The notes beneath the pieces are model-generated. The model saw nothing but the letters and a program-made list of their open reading frames with translations, was not told where the DNA came from and searched no databases. From Phycisphaerales bacterium (GTDB taxonomy: Bacteria > Planctomycetota > Phycisphaerae > SM23-33): a stretch of 11,022 bases of DNA. Below are positions 6,215-11,022 of this stretch, piece after piece. Every line of letters begins with the position of its first letter. Positions within the stretch are counted from its first letter, which is position 1. Location: the NCBI GenBank assembly GCA_003153915.1, contig PMBX01000121.1, forward strand, positions 2,714 to 13,735, read 5' to 3'. Position numbers and translations under genes: made by a program.

Positions 6215-7399
6215 ATGAGGTTATCGGATCGTATCTCGCAAGTCGCCCCCAGCGCGACGCTGGCGATCACCTCGCGAGCCAAGCAGATGCAGGCCGCTGG
6301 AATCGACGTGGTGAACTTCGGCGCCGGGGAACCCGATTTTGACACCCCGGCGTTCATCAAGGAAGCCGCCAAAAAGGCCCTCGATGCCGGCGACACCAAG
6401 TACAACGCCAAGTCCGGACCAAAGCTGGTCGCCGCCATCGCCGCCAAACTCGCCCGCGAGAACGGCATCACCGCCGGCGCCGACCAGATCATCATCAACT
6501 TCGGCGGAAAGCACTCCCTCTACTGCGCCTTCCAGGTGTTGTTGAATCCCGACGACAAGGTGCTGATCCCAGCGCCCTACTGGGTGAGCTATCCAGAACA
6601 GGTCCGCCTGGCCGGGGGACAACCCGTGGTGCTTCCGGCAGGCCCGGAAGCCGGCTTCAAGATCACCCCCCGCCAGGTCCTCGACGCCGCCAGGGGCGCA
6701 AAAATTCTGGTCCTCAACTCCCCCAGTAACCCCACGGGTGTGACCTACACGCCGGAGGAACTTACCGCCATCGCCCAGGCCGTCCTGAAGACGGACCTGA
6801 TCGTCTTTTCAGATGAAATCTATGAGAAACTGGTCTATGGGGACACGAAGTTCGTGTCGTTTGCTGCGTTGGACAAGGCCCTTCCGCAGCGGACCATCAC
6901 CTTCAACGGCCTGTCCAAGACCTATTCCATGACCGGTTGGCGGCTCGGTTGGGCGGCAGGGCCAAAGGAGGTCATCTCGGCGATGAAAAACCTTATGAGC
7001 CATGAGACGTCCGACACGGTCAGCTTCGCCCAGGCGGGGGCCTTGGAGGCCTACACCTCCCCCGCTTCCGCCGAGGCGGTCGAGTCGATGCGTCGTGAAT
7101 TCCAGAAGCGCGGGCAGCACATGGCCGCGCGGCTTAACGCCATCGGCGGCATCCGGTGCGTGGAGCCTACCGGGGCGTTCTACTGCTTCCCGGACGTCAG
7201 TGCCCATTTCGGCAAGACACTCGGCGGGGTGAAAGTGGCCGGTTCGCTGGATTTCGCCAAGGCCGCGCTGGAGTCGGCCAACGTGGCGCTGGTTCCCGGC
7301 GACGCCTTCGGCGACGACCGATGCGTGCGACTCAGCTTCGCCACCAGCACCGCCATAATCGACAAGGGCCTGGACCGCCTGGCAAAGATGCTGGCGTAA
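6215..7399 (+). CDS. PLP-dependent aspartate-type aminotransferase (class Ib)
   Basis: This is a full-length (394 residues) fold-type I aminotransferase of subgroup Ib, close in sequence to Thermus-type aspartate (or aspartate/prephenate) aminotransferase. It moves an amino group between aspartate and 2-oxoglutarate using pyridoxal phosphate in the cytoplasm. Visible motifs are NFGAGEPDFDTP (residues 34-45), GGKHSL with Lys99 at the position that binds the distal carboxylate in Thermus AspAT, APYWVSYPEQVRLAGG, NSPSNPTG with Asn172, SDEIYEKLVYG with Asp200 and Tyr203, the Schiff-base Lys235 in NGLSKTYSMTGWRLGW, and Arg372 in VRLSFATS for the alpha-carboxylate. AGGAG (6204-6208) sits six bases from the ATG. 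Lys99 favours acidic substrates, but prephenate activity cannot be judged by eye. It is monocistronic, lying between a terminator and a convergent gene. Confidence 0.93.
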   Translation: MRLSDRISQVAPSATLAITSRAKQMQAAGIDVVNFGAGEPDFDTPAFIKEAAKKALDAGDTKYNAKSGPKLVAAIAAKLARENGITAGADQIIINFGGKHSLYCAFQVLLNPDDKVLIPAPYWVSYPEQVRLAGGQPVVLPAGPEAGFKITPRQVLDAARGAKILVLNSPSNPTGVTYTPEELTAIAQAVLKTDLIVFSDEIYEKLVYGDTKFVSFAALDKALPQRTITFNGLSKTYSMTGWRLGWAAGPKEVISAMKNLMSHETSDTVSFAQAGALEAYTSPASAEAVESMRREFQKRGQHMAARLNAIGGIRCVEPTGAFYCFPDVSAHFGKTLGGVKVAGSLDFAKAALESANVALVPGDAFGDDRCVRLSFATSTAIIDKGLDRLAKMLA

Positions 7400-7451
7400 G
7401 ACCGCACGCACAAATCTTTCCTTGTAGCGAGATGGCGACCTTGATGAAGTT

Positions 7452-7535
7452 GGCGTCGATCCCGAGCAACGCCGGTATGTAGCCCTGGGACGCTCCGTCC
7501 CGAAGGGTTGCGGCTCCGTGCGGTTCTCATGCACG
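7452..7535. repeat. Three consecutive stem-loops in a convergent intergenic spacer
   Basis: The 148-bp gap between the aminotransferase and the bPH2 gene holds three inverted repeats in a row. They are GGCGT/ACGCC (7452-7473), a long hairpin CCCT-GGGACG-CTC-CGTCCC-GA-AGGG (7483-7507, extendable by an A-T pair and a G-T wobble), and CGTGC/GCACG (7517-7535). None is followed by a T-tract in either direction, so a standard terminator is not obvious. The dense structure is reminiscent of dispersed intergenic repeats (REP-like), but repetition cannot be shown from one copy. No gene is supported here. Confidence 0.4.
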
Positions 7536-7547
7536 CGATAACGGCGG

Positions 7548-8084
7548 TCACCTGGCTCGGGCGATGGCGTCGGTCACGATCTGCCGGACCTCAGCGCAGC
7601 GGGCGATGTGAAGCCAGTCCATCGCCTCCGGTTTGGAGGACCGCCGGAAATACAAACTGCCGACGCCCAGCAATCTCTCCATTGTGCTGGCTGCCAGCAT
7701 CACCTCGGCAATTTCCCTCAGCGGACAGTGGCAAACCTCCTCTCGCAGCAGGCCGCGAACACGAAGGACGCGGCGGTCGGTGAGCACGTACAGTCGCGAC
7801 ATCCAACCAAGACCGGCTAACAGGACCGCCGCGCAGGCAACGGCGGTGCATGCCGTCAGTACCACCGTCTGGGTGGCCGGGGGGCCAAAGAGCCTGTCCT
7901 TGAAGCACCACACCGCCGCCGCCACCGCCGCCGCGACAGCCAGCATGGGAAGGCTTTGGAGCAGGATAAACCATCCGCTGGGCTTGATCGCCAGGATGAC
8001 GATCTCCCCGTCGGCCAGCAACCGGGCCGGAACGCCGACCATTGCGGGCGAACAGGCCGCCGCCGGTTCCGCGGAAGGCGCCAT
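7548..8084 (-). CDS. Small membrane protein with bacterial PH (bPH2) domain
   Basis: This protein of 178 residues has a low-complexity N-terminus, two hydrophobic helices at about 38-60 and 70-93, and a C-terminal domain beginning SRLYVLTDRRVLRVRGLLREE. That phrase, together with the later PLREIAEV and GVGSLYFRR stretches, is the typical pattern of the bPH2 (YdbS/DUF304-like) family. The PH-like domain usually follows two membrane helices and faces the cytoplasm. The biochemical role of these proteins is largely unknown. I chose the ATG at 8084 rather than the GTG at 8108 (186 residues) because GGGAAAGGA (8098-8090) is a strong ribosome binding site five bases before the ATG, and the GTG has none. 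The gene is convergent with the aminotransferase and divergent from the secreted-protein gene; no partner gene is adjacent. Confidence 0.82.
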   Translation of the reverse strand: MAPSAEPAAACSPAMVGVPARLLADGEIVILAIKPSGWFILLQSLPMLAVAAAVAAAVWCFKDRLFGPPATQTVVLTACTAVACAAVLLAGLGWMSRLYVLTDRRVLRVRGLLREEVCHCPLREIAEVMLAASTMERLLGVGSLYFRRSSKPEAMDWLHIARCAEVRQIVTDAIARAR

Positions 8085-8144
8085 GAACGTCCTTTCCCTG
8101 GATTCCACCCGCGACAGGCCATGCGCCCGGCGGGGCAGGGGTTA

Positions 8145-8174
8145 ATCGTAACCGCCGGGGTCCCGCGATTTCAA
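8145..8174 (-). promoter_or_regulatory. Candidate promoter for the bPH2 gene
   Basis: On the minus strand, TTGAAA (8174-8169) is followed after 18 bases by TACGAT (8150-8145), a 4/6 match to the -10 box. The implied leader is about 55 bases. It is plausible but not strong. Confidence 0.3.
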
Positions 8175-8201
8175 TCGTCGCCAGGATGAGATCGTGTGTC
8201 A

Positions 8202-8224
8202 GGGACAATTGTCTTGACTGTCCC
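8202..8224. promoter_or_regulatory. Nested dyads upstream of the secreted-protein gene
   Basis: GACAATTGTC (8204-8213) is a perfect 10-bp palindrome. It sits inside a wider inverted repeat, GGGACA (8202-8207) with TGTCCC (8219-8224). A -35-like TTGACT (8214-8219) lies in the same stretch, but the best -10-like hexamer, TATTCT (8241-8246), is 21 bases away, longer than normal. The cluster could be an operator for the downstream gene, or for both divergent genes. Confidence 0.3.
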
Positions 8225-8301
8225 ACTCGCCAGGGATAGGTATTCTTGTGCTGAAAACAGGGAACGGCCATCCAAAATTCCAGCCACACAAGGAGAAAAC
8301 C

Positions 8302-10392
8302 ATGTCTATCCGACTGATGATCGCCTTGCTGACGTGCCTGCTGATCCTTACCGCTCCGGTTGTCGCGCAGCAGGAAGTCGCTCCGACTCAGCCCAAAGCC
8401 TCCGAGGCGCCTCAGGTAGCGCCTGCCGCCGTCAGCGACGAGACTCAGCCGGCCGCCAAGGCGATGCCGACACTGGAACCGGTCATCGGCCACATCCCCG
8501 CCGATGCGATTGCCTTCGTGATCGTCAAGGACATCGGGGCAATGAGCACCGACCTGGACAAATACCTCTCGGATGTCGGTCTGGCCCCGCTACTGGCCAA
8601 CAAAATGCCCAATGGCGTCCTGGACGCCTTCAAGTCGTCCGCCATGCTGGGGGAAGGCTTCAACCCCAACGGCGGGTTCGCCGTTGTGCTGCTGCCGCTT
8701 GAAAAGTTCGGCGTGGACATCGACAAGCTGATACCCTCCCCAACCAAGGGCAACGGACAAGCCGACTCCGCGACCCAGCCGGCAGTTGAACAGAAGCTGC
8801 CCCTCCTGATACTGGTCCCAGGCGCCAGTGTCGCCGAGGTCTTCGGCAGCTACCAACAGGCCCCGGCTGGGAAATACACCGAGGTTTCCCTGCGGGTAGG
8901 CAAGATGCTGGCCGGCCAGGCCGGCGGATACGTGGCCCTCTCGCCCCGCGCCGATGCGCTGGACGCGCTTGCCTCGATGGACAAGGACATCACTTCCAGA
9001 TTGTCCAAGGAGCAGGCGGAGTTCGTCGCCAAGTCCCTCGTGACCATCCACATGGACTTCTCCTCCGCTTCTGGAACGATGGAAAAGCTTTTCCAGAAGC
9101 TCCAGGCCGACCTCGCCTCGAAAACCGGCAACCAGGCCGCTTTTGCCCGCCAGTTGCAGCCGATGATCCTGGCCCAGCAACAGATGTACTCGCAGTTCAG
9201 TTCGATGACGGCGGGGCTTCACCTGGCGCAGACCGGCCTGGTCGGCGAGGCGATGATGGCCTACAAGCCCGATAGCGAAATCGGCAAGGCGCTGGCCTCC
9301 GTCACCGCCCCCACCACCGTGCCGCTCAACCGTCTGCCGAACCTGCCTTATGTCCTGGCTTATGGCGCGGGCGTACAGGACGGCAAGACGCTGTCGGCAG
9401 CAAAGCAGCAAAGCGGCATGGAAATCCTGGACAAGATGATGCAGGCCGGGGCCTTGCCGGGCATGGATGAGAAGTCCATGAACCTGCTCAAGGAGCTTAT
9501 TACCGTCACCAGCGAAGAGATCAGCGAGGTGCAGTTTGTCATGGGCGGATCCCCGGAGGGAAGCGGGCTGGCCGGTCTTGCGGCAGTTGTTCGCTGCCAG
9601 AACTCCACGCGGCTTAAGAACGAACTCGTGGACAAGACCGTTTCCCTGGCCAACCAGATGATCGACAAGGCCATGCAGAATAAGAAACGGCAAAGCGGCG
9701 CGGAAGCTCCTGCCCAGGCCGCCGAGATCGCCCCTGCCGGCCAGGCAGAGGCTGAATCCAAGCCCGCCACCCAACCGGTGGAACCGAAGATTCAATTGGT
9801 TGTTTCCAAGGCCGCCGACAACATAGACGGCGTGTCCGTGGATGTGGTGGAAATCGCCCTGCCTGCCGATACGCAGGAACAGGCCGCCAAGCAGTTGACC
9901 ACCTTGCTCGGGCAGGACAAGCTCCAGATCCTCCTGGCCGCACCGGACGAGAAGACCGTGGTAATCACCTTTGGCGGCGCCAAGGCGATGCTGGCCGAGA
10001 CTATTCGGACCGCCAAGGCCGCCAACGGAACCATCCCGACCGACGAGGGCACCATCGAGGCGATGAAGCACCTGCCGGCAAACCCGATGTGCATTGGCCT
10101 GTTCAATATCGGAAACTTTTCTGATCTGATCGGCAAGATCGCCGCGGCAATGGCGCCCGAAAGCGGCCCGCCGCCCTTCCAGATCACCGTCAAGACACCC
10201 ATCGCCTTCGGTGTTGGCGTAAAAGGCTCCACCCAGCACATGGCCTTCTACGTGCCCACCGAACTGGTCAAGGAGGTCTCAGGTATCGCGGCGATGTTCA
10301 TGGGCGCAGTGCGGCCTCCGATGCAGGAAGCCCCCAGCGAACCCGGTTCCTCGCAGCCTCCACAGCAGGAAAAACAGTCGCAACAGGACTGA
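8302..10392 (+). CDS. Large secreted protein of unknown function
   Basis: This 696-residue protein is exported. It has a short basic start (MSIR), a hydrophobic core and a likely signal-peptidase I site after Ala22 (PVVA-QQ). The cysteine at residue 12 is not in a lipobox. An Ala/Pro/Gln/Glu-rich linker (about 23-60) leads to a folded region starting HIPADAIAFVIVKD and FAVVLLPLEKFGVDID. A second Ala/Gln/Pro-rich linker (about 466-495) precedes a C-terminal region with VEIALPADTQEQ and LPANPMCIGLFNIGNFSDLIGKI. The tail (671-696) is Pro/Gln/Ser-rich. The overall pattern resembles the poorly characterised DUF3352-like periplasmic proteins common in planctomycetes, but I am not sure of that. I chose the ATG at 8302 over an upstream GTG at 8248 because AAGGAG (8290-8295) sits six bases before it and it begins directly with the signal peptide. 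The gene appears monocistronic. Confidence 0.85.
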   Translation: MSIRLMIALLTCLLILTAPVVAQQEVAPTQPKASEAPQVAPAAVSDETQPAAKAMPTLEPVIGHIPADAIAFVIVKDIGAMSTDLDKYLSDVGLAPLLANKMPNGVLDAFKSSAMLGEGFNPNGGFAVVLLPLEKFGVDIDKLIPSPTKGNGQADSATQPAVEQKLPLLILVPGASVAEVFGSYQQAPAGKYTEVSLRVGKMLAGQAGGYVALSPRADALDALASMDKDITSRLSKEQAEFVAKSLVTIHMDFSSASGTMEKLFQKLQADLASKTGNQAAFARQLQPMILAQQQMYSQFSSMTAGLHLAQTGLVGEAMMAYKPDSEIGKALASVTAPTTVPLNRLPNLPYVLAYGAGVQDGKTLSAAKQQSGMEILDKMMQAGALPGMDEKSMNLLKELITVTSEEISEVQFVMGGSPEGSGLAGLAAVVRCQNSTRLKNELVDKTVSLANQMIDKAMQNKKRQSGAEAPAQAAEIAPAGQAEAESKPATQPVEPKIQLVVSKAADNIDGVSVDVVEIALPADTQEQAAKQLTTLLGQDKLQILLAAPDEKTVVITFGGAKAMLAETIRTAKAANGTIPTDEGTIEAMKHLPANPMCIGLFNIGNFSDLIGKIAAAMAPESGPPPFQITVKTPIAFGVGVKGSTQHMAFYVPTELVKEVSGIAAMFMGAVRPPMQEAPSEPGSSQPPQQEKQSQQD

Positions 10393-10423
10393 CGTTTTCG
10401 CCCTTTGATGATTGACGACAAGA

Positions 10424-10464
10424 CGGGCCTTCGGCGGCGAACCACCGAAGGCCCGGTTTTTTTT
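10424..10464 (+). terminator. Strong rho-independent terminator
   Basis: CGGGCCTTCGG (10424-10434) and CCGAAGGCCCG (10445-10455) form a perfect 11-bp GC-rich stem with a 10-base loop, followed by GG and eight T residues (10457-10464). It ends the secreted-protein transcript, 32 bases past its stop. The minus-strand gene that converges on it could also be stopped here, since the same hairpin then precedes TCTTGTCGTC, a weaker T-rich stretch. Confidence 0.92.
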
Positions 10465-10500
10465 ACCGTAGCGCCTCTACACCGCGGTCGGGCGTCCGGC

Positions 10501-11022
10501 CTACGCCTTGACGATCTTGCCCCGGTTGCCCTTCACGCCGCGGGTGGCCCCGCGGGTGTCGATGACGAGTTTGGCGTTGTCGGCGATGAATTGGTAGTCA
10601 TAGGAAGAGTGGTCGGTGCTGATCAACACCGCGTCGTATCGTTTCAGCATCGCCTCTGACAACTTCCGCGAGGCCATTTTCAGGTCGTGTTCTCGCATCT
10701 TGTGGGTACGAGGCACGTGCGGATCGTTGTAGTCCACCGAAGCGCCTTTTTCCTTCAGCAGTTCGATAAGTTCCAGCGAGGGGCTTTCGCGAACGTCGTC
10801 GATGTCCTTCTTGTACGCCAGCCCCAGCACCAGCACCCGCGCGCCCTTCAACGCCTTGCCTCGCTCGTTGAGGGCGTCCATCAGCCGGGCGATGACGTAG
10901 CGGGGCATGGAAACGTTGACTTCCCCGGCCAGCTCGATAAACCGCGTGGTCAGACCGTACTGGCGGGCCTTCCAGGACAGGTAGAACGGGTCGATGGGGA
11001 TGCAATGGCCGCCCAGGCCGGG
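10501..11022 (-). CDS. Nucleotide-sugar dehydrogenase, C-terminal part (WbpA-like)
   Basis: This gene enters from the right edge; the last 173 residues and the TAG stop are inside the window. The open frame continues upstream of the first internal ATG (10908) to the window end without a stop. The fragment begins PGLGGHCIPIDPFYLSWKA, containing the catalytic cysteine (codon 11004-11002) of the UDP-glucose/GDP-mannose dehydrogenase family. This enzyme oxidises the C6 alcohol of a UDP-sugar to a carboxylate with two NAD+. Next come FIELAGEVNVSMP (central helix) and the C-terminal UDP-binding Rossmann domain, with GARVLVLGLAYKKDIDDVRESPSLELI and DYNDPHVP. GHCIPIDPFYLSWKA is most like UDP-N-acetylglucosamine 6-dehydrogenase (WbpA) rather than plain UDP-glucose dehydrogenase, which suggests a surface-polysaccharide locus beyond the edge. 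The N-terminal NAD domain is not visible, so substrate assignment is tentative. Confidence 0.93.
   Translation of the reverse strand, partial: PGLGGHCIPIDPFYLSWKARQYGLTTRFIELAGEVNVSMPRYVIARLMDALNERGKALKGARVLVLGLAYKKDIDDVRESPSLELIELLKEKGASVDYNDPHVPRTHKMREHDLKMASRKLSEAMLKRYDAVLISTDHSSYDYQFIADNAKLVIDTRGATRGVKGNRGKIVKA

Noticed and set aside
6809..7534. Long open frame on the minus strand across the aminotransferase gene
   Set aside because: It is antisense to a gene with intact catalytic motifs. It shows no recognisable domain, and long shadow frames are expected in GC-rich DNA.
7517..7535. tRNA T-arm-like stem with GGTTC in the loop
   Set aside because: The loop is nine bases instead of seven, and no acceptor, D or anticodon arms can be placed around it.
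8084..8108. GTG start giving a 186-residue bPH2 protein
   Set aside because: There is no ribosome binding site before the GTG. A strong GGGAAAGGA sits at the correct distance before the ATG at 8084.
8590..10239. 549-codon minus-strand frame inside the secreted-protein gene
   Set aside because: The composition is rich in Gly, His, Arg and Leu, as expected from reading the opposite strand of an Ala/Lys/Gln-rich gene. It has no motif and no ribosome binding site, whereas the plus-strand gene has a signal peptide, ribosome binding site and terminator.

Overview
The window looks like a chromosomal segment of a GC-rich, Gram-negative-type bacterium. My best guess is a planctomycete, perhaps class Phycisphaerae. 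This rests on the style of the protein set: an isolated infA, a GatCAB operon, a membrane-anchored coiled-coil protein with an odd C-terminus, and a large Ala/Pro/Gln-rich secreted protein. No rRNA or other phylogenetic marker is present to prove it. Almost everything is housekeeping or envelope related. I see no prophage, insertion sequence, CRISPR array, tRNA or rRNA gene.

Layout. (1) 124-735 (+) encodes a small PHP-family metal-dependent phosphoesterase. It runs tail-to-tail, 9 bp apart, into infA (745-972, -), which encodes translation initiation factor IF-1. (2) A 193-bp divergent promoter region with three ATTGAC motifs separates infA from gatC-gatA-gatB (1166-4505, +). These genes encode the three subunits of the tRNA-dependent amidotransferase that makes Gln-tRNA(Gln) and/or Asn-tRNA(Asn). 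gatC and gatA overlap by 4 bases. (3) 4642-6045 (+) encodes a protein with one N-terminal membrane segment, a long coiled coil, a beta-rich segment and a C-terminal region that reads like a BRCT domain. A hairpin terminator follows. (4) 6215-7399 (+) encodes a class Ib aspartate-type aminotransferase with its own promoter and a dyad operator candidate. (5) A 148-bp convergent gap with three consecutive stem-loops leads to a small bPH2-domain membrane protein (7548-8084, -). (6) Divergently, 8302-10392 (+) encodes a 696-residue secreted protein of unknown function, closed by a textbook terminator. (7) At the right edge, on the minus strand, lies the 3' part of a nucleotide-sugar dehydrogenase of the WbpA/UDP-GlcNAc 6-dehydrogenase type.

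Functional links. infA and gatCAB share a divergent control region and both serve translation, so coordinated expression is plausible. The sugar dehydrogenase probably begins a surface-polysaccharide locus outside the window. The rest show no obvious pathway linkage. The least explained items are the membrane-anchored BRCT-like protein, the structured convergent spacer at 7452-7535, the secreted 696-residue protein, and the dyads in three promoter regions. I found no convincing new multi-gene system.
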